11,937 nucleotides of DNA from Clostridia bacterium. GTDB lineage: Bacteria > Bacillota > Clostridia > Oscillospirales > CAG-272. Positions 6,030 through 11,937 of this stretch are shown piece after piece. The translations under genes and the position numbers were made by a program. Numbering within the stretch: the stretch's first letter is position 1; each line of letters starts with the position of its first letter. The stretch lies in NCBI GenBank assembly GCA_017382555.1, contig JAFOAB010000264.1:1-11937 (forward strand), written 5' to 3'. The notes beneath the pieces are model-generated. The model was given only the letters and a program-made list of their open reading frames with translations, ran no database searches and was not told where the DNA came from.

Positions 6030-6791
6030 TCAGATTCTTGTTGCAAGCTCCTTTGCAACGTCCATATATTCCCTTGCGCCCTTGCAATATTTATCGTGGT
6101 AATATACGGGCATACCGAAGCCGGGAGCCTCGGAAAGCTTTACGTTGCGCGAAATGGGAGTTGCAAAAAGCTTATCCGCATAGAAGCGCTTCAGCTCGTT
6201 TACAACCTGCATGGTGAGAACGAGACGGCCGCTGAACATCGTAAGCACGATTCCCGTTATCTCAAGTGCGGGATTATAGAGCTTTTTGATCTTGGAGGTG
6301 GTATTCATCAGCATTCCAAGACCCTCGAGCGCATAATATTCGCACTGCATGGGGATAATTACGCCGTCGGCACACGCGAGAGCGTTTACCGTAAGCATAC
6401 CGAGTGACGGAGGACAGTCGATAACTATGTAGTCATAATCGTCCTTGATGGATTCTATCGCGTTTTTGAGGCGATATTCCCGATTTTCCATCTCGTATAG
6501 GTCAAATTCAGCACCTGCGAGGTTGATATTTGAAGGAATTATCCAAATATTCTCGAATTCCGTCTTCAAAACGGCGGATTCTGCGGGTGCAAAGCCTATT
6601 AGAACCTCATAAGAGGAGTTTTTAATGTTCTTTTTGTTGATTCCAAAGCCGCTTGTGGCATTTCCCTGCGGGTCAAGGTCGCAAATAAGCACCTTTTTGC
6701 CGAGAATACCCAAAGAGGCCGTAATGTTGACAGCGCTTGTAGTTTTGCCTACGCCGCCCTTTTGGTTGGCAAATGCAATTATTTTGGCCAT
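6030..6791 (-). CDS. parA: Chromosome partitioning ATPase ParA (Soj family)
   Basis: This 253-residue protein is the usual length for Soj. It has a deviant Walker A KGGVGKTT (11-18) with the signature Lys11, the DLDPQGNA switch (38-45) and Walker B YIVIDCPPSLG (121-131). The family C-terminal block SRNVKLSEAPGFG (214-226) is followed by the conserved YCKGAREY-like helix (235-242). It is a MinD/ParA-type ATPase that binds nucleoid DNA as an ATP dimer and is stimulated by ParB; in Bacillus, Soj also acts on DnaA. The start follows AAGGGAAG with 4 bases spacing. It is the first gene of the leftward run, behind a consensus promoter and next to three parS sites. Confidence 0.96.
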   Translation of the reverse strand: MAKIIAFANQKGGVGKTTSAVNITASLGILGKKVLICDLDPQGNATSGFGINKKNIKNSSYEVLIGFAPAESAVLKTEFENIWIIPSNINLAGAEFDLYEMENREYRLKNAIESIKDDYDYIVIDCPPSLGMLTVNALACADGVIIPMQCEYYALEGLGMLMNTTSKIKKLYNPALEITGIVLTMFSGRLVLTMQVVNELKRFYADKLFATPISRNVKLSEAPGFGMPVYYHDKYCKGAREYMDVAKELATRI

Positions 6792-6829
6792 ATTACTTCC
6801 CTTTTAAAGACCTTTTTAGATATAGAATC

Positions 6830-6858
6830 ATTATACATTATAATATAACGCTTGTCAA
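6830..6858 (-). promoter_or_regulatory. Sigma-A promoter of parA
   Basis: On the minus strand TTGACA (6853-6858) and TATAAT (6830-6835) are both perfect consensus hexamers separated by 17 bases. The start of transcription should fall near 6823, giving a leader of about 32 bases to the parA ATG. The nearest parS site ends 43 bases upstream of the -35, so ParB spreading from parS could repress this promoter (inference). Confidence 0.88.
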
Positions 6859-6900
6859 CTTAATTCCCTGCTATTATACAGTTTGTTTGTGAATATTCTG

Positions 6901-6916
6901 TGTATCACGTGAAACA
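6901..6916. promoter_or_regulatory. parS: parS site 1 (one mismatch)
   Basis: TGTATCACGTGAAACA matches the 16-bp Bacillus-type parS consensus TGTTTCACGTGAAACA at 15 of 16 positions; the left half has A for T at position 4. It is the site nearest the parA promoter. Confidence 0.88.
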
Positions 6917-6944
6917 ATTCTTTGACTTCTGAATTTGCTGTGAA

Positions 6945-6960
6945 TGTTTCACGTGAAACA
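6945..6960. promoter_or_regulatory. parS: parS site 2 (perfect)
   Basis: TGTTTCACGTGAAACA is a perfect 16-bp parS palindrome. Its centre is 44 bp from site 1 and 41 bp from site 3, close to four helical turns each way, so all three sites lie on about the same face of the DNA. Confidence 0.96.
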
Positions 6961-6982
6961 GTGCTTCCCTCCCTATTTTTCG

Positions 6983-7004
6983 GAATGTTTCACGTGAAAC
7001 ATTC
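6983..7004. promoter_or_regulatory. parS: parS site 3 (perfect, extended palindrome)
   Basis: The 16-bp core at 6986-7001 is the exact parS consensus. Three further bases on each side (GAA and TTC) continue the symmetry to a 22-bp perfect palindrome. It lies about 160 bp upstream of the SleB-like gene. Between it and that gene there is only AT-rich DNA, with a small dyad GTTAAA-N5-TTTAAC (7027-7043) and no confident promoter. Confidence 0.96.
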
Positions 7005-7161
7005 AAATCCAAGCTTTGGTAAGCGCGTTAAAGTAAATTTAACACACAGTTTTACGATAATTCATATTTTTGCGGTAAAATCATAGCAAATCTGCATTTA
7101 ACTGAATAAATCAGCGATATTTGGGTAAAAATCCTGCAGATTGGAAGGAGGTTGAACAAAA

Positions 7162-8010
7162 ATGTTCAAATTAATGTTCAAAACTTTAGTTTTTGCGTGC
7201 GTTGCTATGCTTTGTGCAGTAAATATGGAGTTTGCCGAGGTAAGCGCCACCGAAGAGCTTGACGTTCCGGTTTCATTTGAATACGGCACGTCTCGATCTG
7301 TTGGCTACGGCAAGCTTGTGGATGATACGACATATTTCCATATTCGCTCATTTTCTGATGAAAACGGCGCAATTAATGTGGATTGGGATGCAAAAACAGC
7401 TACTGCACGCGTAATTTGTCCAAATTTAACCGTTTCGGCTACTGTTGGCGCGCCTTATATAATTGCCAACGGGCGCGTAATATACAGCGGACGTGATAAT
7501 TTCGTTGAAAACGGCCGTCTCTACGTTCCCGCGCGCAGTATTTGCAAGGCTTTTGGTTTTTCGCTCATCTGGAATGCAGAAAGCTTGAGCGTCCACGTAA
7601 TTAATGAAGGTGAACCGATCGAAAGCGGTGACAGCTTTTATGATCGCAACGATTTGTATTGGTTGTCGCGTATAATCAGCTGCGAGGCGGGCGGTACGGA
7701 GCCGCTTATCGGTCAAATTGCCGTCGGAAACGTCGTTTTGAACAGAGTAAATGACGAATCTGCGCCAAATACGGTCTATGACGTGATTTTCGATAGGCGA
7801 TACGGCATACAGTTCACGCCTGCATATACCTCCGGTATATATGCCGAGCCGTATGAAATTTCGGTAATTGCCGCGAAAATTTGCCTTGAGGGGTATACCG
7901 TGAGTGAGGATGCGCTGTTTTTCTACGCTCCAAGGTACGTTTATGCCGCTTGGATCGAGGAAAATAGGGAATATCTGTTCACGATTGGCGGTCATAAGTT
8001 CTTTGCCTGA
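7162..8010 (+). CDS. Secreted SleB/CwlJ-family cell-wall hydrolase with stalk-like domain
   Basis: The protein has 282 residues. An N-terminal signal peptide (hydrophobic about 8-25, likely cleavage after VSA at 29) is followed by a region at about 55-147. That region resembles the copper-amine-oxidase N-terminal/stalk domain of clostridial surface proteins, with LYVPARSICKAFGFSLIWN at 120-138. The C-terminal SleB (Hydrolase_2) domain spans about 165-282: LSRIISCEAGG with the likely catalytic Glu175, then GQIAVGNVVLNRV (184-196), and IGGHKFF at the end. Family members cleave peptidoglycan, often spore cortex during germination; which applies here is not known. AAGGAGG lies 10 bases before the chosen ATG; an in-frame ATG at 7174 is too far from it. 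Codons look more AT-rich than in the neighbours. It is divergent from parA across the parS cluster. Confidence 0.85.
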   Translation: MFKLMFKTLVFACVAMLCAVNMEFAEVSATEELDVPVSFEYGTSRSVGYGKLVDDTTYFHIRSFSDENGAINVDWDAKTATARVICPNLTVSATVGAPYIIANGRVIYSGRDNFVENGRLYVPARSICKAFGFSLIWNAESLSVHVINEGEPIESGDSFYDRNDLYWLSRIISCEAGGTEPLIGQIAVGNVVLNRVNDESAPNTVYDVIFDRRYGIQFTPAYTSGIYAEPYEISVIAAKICLEGYTVSEDALFFYAPRYVYAAWIEENREYLFTIGGHKFFA

Positions 8011-8038
8011 CGGAAGGGAAGTGATGCTCCCATAAACT

Positions 8039-8091
8039 GCGAGCCTTAGATCCTTCGGATGCTGTGTCTCCTCGAGGATAATAAGGCTCGC
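8039..8091 (+). terminator. Branched hairpin after the hydrolase gene, possible terminator
   Basis: GCGAGCCTTA (8039-8048) and TAAGGCTCGC (8082-8091) are perfect 10-base arms. Between them are ATCC-TTC-GGAT (8050-8060) and TCC-TCGA-GGA (8069-8078), so the RNA can fold into a three-way junction. A pyrimidine-rich stretch with TTTT follows, but not a clean U-tract. It sits 28 bases after the stop. It shares CTGCGAGCCTT (8037-8047) with the inverted-repeat element at 1886-1896, so it may be a decayed repeat rather than a terminator. Confidence 0.45.
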
Positions 8092-8164
8092 ATTCTCTTC
8101 TGTTTTGCTTGTAATTGAAACCGACAAATTCCGTACTTTTTTGTGATAAAAATCGCATATTCTA

Positions 8165-8193
8165 TTGAAAAATCGACAGATTTGTTATATAAT
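8165..8193 (+). promoter_or_regulatory. Sigma-A promoter of htpG
   Basis: TTGAAA (8165-8170) and TATAAT (8188-8193) are separated by 17 bases, giving near-perfect consensus. Transcription should begin near 8200, leaving a leader of about 89 bases with several dyads. No CIRCE operator (TTAGCACTC-N9-GAGTGCTAA) is present. Confidence 0.85.
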
Positions 8194-8211
8194 ATAGGGT
8201 ACGCTATGATG

Positions 8212-8271
8212 CGATAATTGTATCGTGTCCGCGCGGCATGCGTTTTTCGAAATGTGAAAAACGCTTCACAT
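8212..8271 (+). promoter_or_regulatory. Structured htpG leader with alternative hairpins
   Basis: A small hairpin CGATA/TATCG (8212-8225) is followed by GCGTTTTTC/GAAAAACGC (8240-8248 with 8256-8264, 9-bp perfect stem, 7-base loop). A second dyad ATGTGAA/TTCACAT (8252-8258 with 8265-8271, 6-base loop) shares bases with it, so the two cannot form together. The last stem ends 4 bases before the AGAAGG ribosome binding site. A temperature- or protein-controlled switch is possible for a chaperone gene, but this is inference. Confidence 0.5.
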
Positions 8272-8275
8272 AGAA

Positions 8276-8291
8276 AGAAGGTAATGATTTG
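8276..8291 (+). promoter_or_regulatory. Ribosome binding site deciding the TTG start of htpG
   Basis: AGAAGG (8276-8281) is 7 bases from TTG at 8289. The in-frame stop TAG at 8271 rules out an earlier start. An ATG at 8284 is out of frame, only 2 bases from AGAAGG, and would give a 13-codon peptide ending at 8325. TTG fits the length and the N-terminus of the HtpG family. Confidence 0.75.
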
Positions 8292-10193
8292 TCTGAAAAC
8301 AATAAGAGGGGCGGTATCTCCGTAGAGGCGGAGCATATTTTCCCTATAATTAAAAAGTGGCTTTATTCGGATAAGGAGATCTTTCTCCGTGAGATCGTAT
8401 CCAATGCCGTGGATGCGGAAACCAAGCTCAAAAGGCTCGTTTCCCTCGGTGAGGTGCGTGATATTTCCGTTTCCGACCTCTCCGTAAGGGTAGAGCTTGA
8501 TACCGAGCTTAACACCATCACCGTAACCGATAACGGTATCGGTATGACAGCCGATGAGGTCGAAAAATACATATGCTCCATCGCTCTTTCCGGTGCTCTT
8601 GATTTTATCAAGGAGTATGAGGGAGAAAGCGACGGCAAGAACGGCATCATCGGCCATTTCGGTCTCGGCTTTTACAGCGCGTTTATGGTTGCGGATAAGG
8701 TCGAGGTCTTCACAAAGTCCTATAAGGATGCCCCCGCCGTTTACTGGGTGTGCGACTCTAACGGCAGCTATGAGATGAGCGAGGGCGATAGGGAAGAGCG
8801 CGGCACCGAGATCGTTATGCACATCGGTGAGGAGGGTAAGGAATACCTTGATAAGAACGCTCTCCGCGCTATTCTCGCAAAATACTGCTCCTTCCTTCCC
8901 GTTCCCGTATATTTTGAGGGCGGTTGCGAGTGCGAGCATCATCACCACGAGGGTGAGTGCGATTGCGGTCACGACCACGGCGATGGGCATGAGTGCGAGT
9001 GCAAGACTCCCATAAACGATACCGCACCCTTGTGGCAGAAGAGCCCCTCCGAGTGCACCGACGAGGAGTATAAGGAGTTCTATCGCAAGGTCTTTAACGA
9101 TTGGCGTGAGCCGCTTCTCACCGTCCACATCAATGCGGATTACCCGCTTAACTTCCGCGGAATTCTCTTTTTCCCGCGCAGGGAAAACGAGTTTGAGAAC
9201 ACCGAGGGACAGATCAAGCTATACTATAATCAGATGTTCGTAGCCGATAACATCCGCGAGGTAATTCCGGAGCATCTCTTGATGCTTCGCGGCGTGCTCG
9301 ATTGCCCCGAGCTTCCGCTTAACGTAAGCCGCTCCTACCTGCAGAATAACACCTACGTAAAGAAAATTGCGGCTCATATTACCAAAAAGGTTGCGGATAA
9401 GCTCGTTTTCATGATGGAAAACCAGCGTGAAAGATACGAGACCATCTGGCAGGACATTAAGACCTTTGCGGAATACAGCTGTATGTGCGATCCGAAGTTC
9501 TTCGACCGCGCTGAGTCCGCAATGCTGCTTCCCATCTGCGGAGGCGGCTTCAAAACCCTTGACGAGTACCTTGAAACCGGCAAGGAAAAGCACGAAAACA
9601 CCGTATACTATGCGGGTGATGAGCAGATCCAGGCGCAGTACATCTCCCTTTACCGTAAGCAGGGAATTGAGGTTGCGCTTCTTGACCGCTTCGTGGATAC
9701 ACAGTATATCCAGATGCTTGAAAATAAGCGCAGCGGCGTCAAGTTTGTTCGTGTGGATGCGGACGTTGCGGGTGCGCTGAAGACCGAGGGCGAAAAGAGG
9801 GAAGTAAGCGATGCGCTTTCCGCTCTCTTTAAGGAGGCAAGCGGCAGCGACAAGCTGAAGCTTTCCCTTGAAACGCTCGTCGATGCATCCGTTCCCGCCA
9901 TTCTCAACGTCTCCGAGGACAGCCGCAGAATGGACGATATGATGAAGATGTATGCGACCATCAACGGCGGCGAGGAGAGACCGTCCTTTACCGAGGAAAC
10001 GCTCTGCCTCAACCTCTCCAGCCCCCTTGCCGCACGTCTTGCGGATAAGGCGGAATATGACGAGACGGATAAGCTTATCGCGCGTCAGCTTTACGCGCTT
10101 GCGGCGCTCTCGCAGAGAAGACCCGATGCAAAGGCGCTTGAGGCTTTCCTTGCGGACAGCTACGATATACTGAGCAAAATTACAGAAAAATAA
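8289..10193 (+). CDS. htpG: Molecular chaperone HtpG (Hsp90 family)
   Basis: This 634-residue cytoplasmic ATP-dependent chaperone is a usual length for bacterial Hsp90. The N-terminal GHKL ATPase domain has FLREIVSNAVDA (32-43) with Glu35 and Asn39, DNGIGMT (81-87) with the nucleotide-binding Asp81, the lid GHFGLGFYSAF (122-132) and RGTEI (171-175). The middle domain carries LPLNVSRSYLQNN with the conserved Arg that contacts ATP. The C-terminal dimerisation domain runs to the stop. Between N-terminal and middle domains, residues 213-238 form an unusual Cys/His-rich segment with 6 Cys and 7 His, in place of the usual short linker. Translation begins at TTG. It has its own promoter, and the TSCPD gene follows 27 bases after the stop. 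Confidence 0.96.
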   Translation: MSENNKRGGISVEAEHIFPIIKKWLYSDKEIFLREIVSNAVDAETKLKRLVSLGEVRDISVSDLSVRVELDTELNTITVTDNGIGMTADEVEKYICSIALSGALDFIKEYEGESDGKNGIIGHFGLGFYSAFMVADKVEVFTKSYKDAPAVYWVCDSNGSYEMSEGDREERGTEIVMHIGEEGKEYLDKNALRAILAKYCSFLPVPVYFEGGCECEHHHHEGECDCGHDHGDGHECECKTPINDTAPLWQKSPSECTDEEYKEFYRKVFNDWREPLLTVHINADYPLNFRGILFFPRRENEFENTEGQIKLYYNQMFVADNIREVIPEHLLMLRGVLDCPELPLNVSRSYLQNNTYVKKIAAHITKKVADKLVFMMENQRERYETIWQDIKTFAEYSCMCDPKFFDRAESAMLLPICGGGFKTLDEYLETGKEKHENTVYYAGDEQIQAQYISLYRKQGIEVALLDRFVDTQYIQMLENKRSGVKFVRVDADVAGALKTEGEKREVSDALSALFKEASGSDKLKLSLETLVDASVPAILNVSEDSRRMDDMMKMYATINGGEERPSFTEETLCLNLSSPLAARLADKAEYDETDKLIARQLYALAALSQRRPDAKALEAFLADSYDILSKITEK

Positions 10194-10220
10194 ATATAAG
10201 CCAAAGGCTTGGAGGATAAT

Positions 10221-10472
10221 ATGACTAAGACTTATCAGACAAACGGAGTTTGCTCCAGACAGATAGACATCGAGCTTGATGACAACAACGTAATCACTGC
10301 TTGCCGCTACACCGGCGGTTGCCACGGTAACACTCAGGGCGTTGCCGCGCTCGTTATCGGTATGACCGCAGAGGATGCGATCAAGCGCCTCTCCGGCATT
10401 CGTTGCGGTATGAGAAATACCTCTTGCCCCGACCAGCTTGCACGCGCACTCAAGGAGATGCTCGGCGAGTAA
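10221..10472 (+). CDS. TSCPD domain protein, TIGR03905 type
   Basis: This 83-residue protein is rich in cysteine and glycine. Visible family marks are GVCSR (9-13), GGCHGNTQG (32-40), GIRCGMRNTSCPDQLA (59-74) and Cys at 11, 28, 34, 62 and 69. The TSCPD motif (67-71) is shared with the C-terminal part of some ribonucleotide reductases and with small stand-alone proteins of unknown role. A reading frame with an alternative start begins earlier at TTG 10209. I chose ATG 10221 because GGAGG (10211-10215) lies 5 bases before it and would fall inside the longer form. It lies 27 bases after htpG and is probably co-transcribed. A small stem AAGCC/GGCTT (10198-10210) abuts its ribosome binding site. 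Confidence 0.85.
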   Translation: MTKTYQTNGVCSRQIDIELDDNNVITACRYTGGCHGNTQGVAALVIGMTAEDAIKRLSGIRCGMRNTSCPDQLARALKEMLGE

Positions 10473-10473
10473 A

Positions 10474-10495
10474 AATGTGAATGATGCTTCACATT
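10474..10495. repeat. ATGTGAA-N6-TTCACAT dyad, second copy
   Basis: AATGTGAA (10474-10481), TGATGC and TTCACATT (10488-10495) form an 8-bp stem with a 6-base loop, starting 2 bases after the TSCPD stop. The same arms, loop length and final GC of the loop occur in the htpG leader at 8252-8271. There is no following U-tract. The rest of the gap to 10549 is AT-rich, with no clear promoter. Confidence 0.7.
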
Positions 10496-10548
10496 GAAAT
10501 TTAACCCCATTATTTTTCAAATAACTTTCTACGGAGTGAAACCACAAA

Positions 10549-11937
10549 ATGGAGCAGAACAATGCTCGTCAGAGCTTTGAAAAATGGCTTGCCTACGAAG
10601 GCCTTGATGCCGAAACGAGAGCAGAGCTTGAGGCCATAAAGGATAACGAAACGGAGATCGTCAGCCGTTTTTACGGAAATCTGACCTTCGGTACTGCGGG
10701 TCTGCGCGGCGTTATGGCGGCAGGAACCGCAAGAATGAACGTTTATACCGTTATGCAGGCAACGCAGGGACTTTGCCACCTTATTATAGGTGAAAATGCC
10801 GCTGATCGCGGTGTTGCCATCGCATACGATACAAGAAACAATTCCAAGCTGTATGCGGAGTGCTCCGCACAGGTGCTTGCTGCAAACGGAATCAAGGCGT
10901 ACCTCTTTGACGGCCCCCGTCCCACGCCCGAGCTTTCCTTTGCGCTTCGCCACCTCGGCTGTATTGCGGGTATTAACATCACCGCAAGCCACAATACCAA
11001 GGAGTATAACGGCTACAAGGCATATTGGGAGGATGGCGCACAGCTTCCCCCCGACCATGCGGACACCGTTTGCGCCGCTATCGAGAAGGTCGATATCTTC
11101 ACGGGTGTAAAGACCTGCGCGCTTGACGCGGCAATTGCCGACGGAAGCGTTGTTATGATCGGCAGGGAAGTGGATGATGCGTTCCTTGATAACGTATACT
11201 CAGTTCGCCTCAATCCCGCCGGCTTCGAGAAGGCTGCGGAGGAGATGAGCATCGTATATACGCCCCTCCACGGTGCAGGCTGGAAGCACGTGCCCGAAAT
11301 GTTCGACCGTATGGGCTTCAAGCATATTGCGATCGTCGAAAGTCAGGCAACTCCCGACGGTGAGTTCCCCACGGTAAAGAAGCCTAACCCCGAGCTTGCG
11401 GACGTGTTTGATCCCGGTATCGAGCTTGCGGAGAAGGTTGGTGCCGACCTCGTTATAGCAACCGACCCCGATTGCGACCGCGTTGGCGTTATGAGCCGCG
11501 GTAAGGACGGTAAATTCGGCAGAATTTCCGGCAACGAGATGGGTGCGCTTCTGCTCGATTACATTCTTGCCGCTATGAAGGAGGGCGCGGGCATCCCCGA
11601 CGAGCCCTATGCGGTCAAGACCATCGTAAGCACCGAAATGTGCGTTCCGATTTGCGAGCATTACGGCGTTAAGCTTTATAACGTGCTTACCGGCTTCAAG
11701 TTTATCGGCGAGGTTATCAAAAATCACGAAAACCTCGGCAGAGGAAGCTATATCTTCGGCTTTGAGGAGAGCTACGGCTACCTCAAGGGCACCTATGCAC
11801 GCGATAAGGATGCCGTTTGCGGCGCAATGCTTATCGCGGAGATGGCGGCGTACTACCGCCTGAAGGGTATGACCCTCTCCGATGCGCTTGACGCACTCTT
11901 TGAAAAGTACGGATATTATGCGGAATCCACCCAAAGC
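10549..11937 (+). CDS. pgm: Phosphoglucomutase/phosphomannomutase family protein, 3' end outside window
   Basis: The reading frame stays open for 463 codons to the right edge; family members of this type run to about 570-580 residues, so roughly the last fifth is missing. It belongs to the alpha-D-phosphohexomutase superfamily, which interconverts hexose 1- and 6-phosphates through a phosphoserine. Marks in order are GTAGLRG near the N-terminus, the catalytic loop TASHNTKEYNGYK with Ser147, TPLHGAGW (the domain 2 loop), metal-binding DPDCDR (306-311; DPDADR is more usual) and the sugar-binding GFEESYGY (404-411). The ATG follows GGAG with a spacing of 12 bases. It probably feeds UDP-glucose or other cell-envelope sugars; substrate preference cannot be read. 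It may be transcribed with htpG and the TSCPD gene or separately. Confidence 0.93.
   Translation, partial: MEQNNARQSFEKWLAYEGLDAETRAELEAIKDNETEIVSRFYGNLTFGTAGLRGVMAAGTARMNVYTVMQATQGLCHLIIGENAADRGVAIAYDTRNNSKLYAECSAQVLAANGIKAYLFDGPRPTPELSFALRHLGCIAGINITASHNTKEYNGYKAYWEDGAQLPPDHADTVCAAIEKVDIFTGVKTCALDAAIADGSVVMIGREVDDAFLDNVYSVRLNPAGFEKAAEEMSIVYTPLHGAGWKHVPEMFDRMGFKHIAIVESQATPDGEFPTVKKPNPELADVFDPGIELAEKVGADLVIATDPDCDRVGVMSRGKDGKFGRISGNEMGALLLDYILAAMKEGAGIPDEPYAVKTIVSTEMCVPICEHYGVKLYNVLTGFKFIGEVIKNHENLGRGSYIFGFEESYGYLKGTYARDKDAVCGAMLIAEMAAYYRLKGMTLSDALDALFEKYGYYAESTQS

Noticed and set aside
5840..6217. Plus-strand frame over array 3 and the end of parA
   Set aside because: It crosses palindromic repeats and is antisense to the conserved C-terminus of ParA.
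6840..7161. Replication origin with DnaA boxes
   Set aside because: The region is AT-rich and near parS, but no TTATCCACA-like boxes were seen on either strand.
8252..8271. CRP binding site
   Set aside because: Half-sites TGTGA/TCACA are present but 8 rather than 6 bases apart, and the same is true of the copy at 10475-10494. A hairpin or unknown repeat fits better.
8200..8290. CIRCE/HrcA operator upstream of htpG
   Set aside because: No TTAGCACTC-N9-GAGTGCTAA is present in the leader or promoter.
8046..9128. Minus-strand frame (360 codons) over the htpG promoter and start
   Set aside because: It is antisense to a conserved ATPase domain and to a consensus promoter; the hydrophobic stretches are a by-product of acidic codons read backwards.
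10209..10220. TTG start for the TSCPD gene
   Set aside because: The ribosome binding site GGAGG would fall inside the coding region; ATG 10221 is 5 bases after it.
9219..10562. Long minus-strand frame (447 codons) opposite htpG and the TSCPD gene
   Set aside because: It covers several well-supported genes in antisense and has no domain. It is explained by codon bias of the sense strand.

Overview
The window looks like a piece of a Bacillota chromosome, most likely class Clostridia and probably a gut lineage. The grounds are strong AGGAGG-type ribosome binding sites, Soj/Spo0J-type ParA and ParB with Bacillus-type parS sites, a SleB-family cell-wall hydrolase, a TSCPD small protein of the TIGR03905 type, and intergenic DNA full of short palindromic repeats. 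No phage, insertion sequence, CRISPR, rRNA or tRNA gene was seen. Species cannot be assigned from this alone.

Layout: a divergent promoter/parS region at about 6792-7161 splits the window. Leftward (minus strand) run parA, parB, serS, a small two-helix membrane protein and a membrane-anchored MORN-repeat protein. After a 247-bp repeat-rich gap come an ABC ATPase and its six-helix ABC-2 permease. Rightward (plus strand) run a secreted SleB-like hydrolase, htpG, a TSCPD protein and a phosphohexomutase that runs off the right edge.

How they work together: parA, parB and three parS sites make a complete chromosome-segregation module. It has a consensus sigma-A promoter (TTGACA-N17-TATAAT) for parA, and a segregation locus of this kind suggests an origin-proximal position. 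Spacing of 42, 17 and -1 bases links parB, serS, the small membrane protein and the MORN protein into one likely transcript. The ABC pair is a two-gene exporter of the GldA/GldF or NosF/NosY type. htpG has its own promoter and a structured leader, and the TSCPD gene follows it closely.

The most unusual content is non-coding. Two regions (4-113 and 5692-5979) hold chains of different palindromes, each separated by the same heptamer ATATCGC. The second lies between parA and parB and contains a 60-bp near-duplicate at exactly 200-bp distance, whose only stem change is a compensated base pair. Other repeat families are a palindrome ending in CCCTAC (four copies), two heptanucleotide tandem repeats flanking a 113-bp inverted-repeat element, and an ATGTGAA-N6-TTCACAT dyad found twice. 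In the proteins, the oddest feature is a Cys/His-rich insertion (6 Cys and 7 His within 26 residues) in HtpG.
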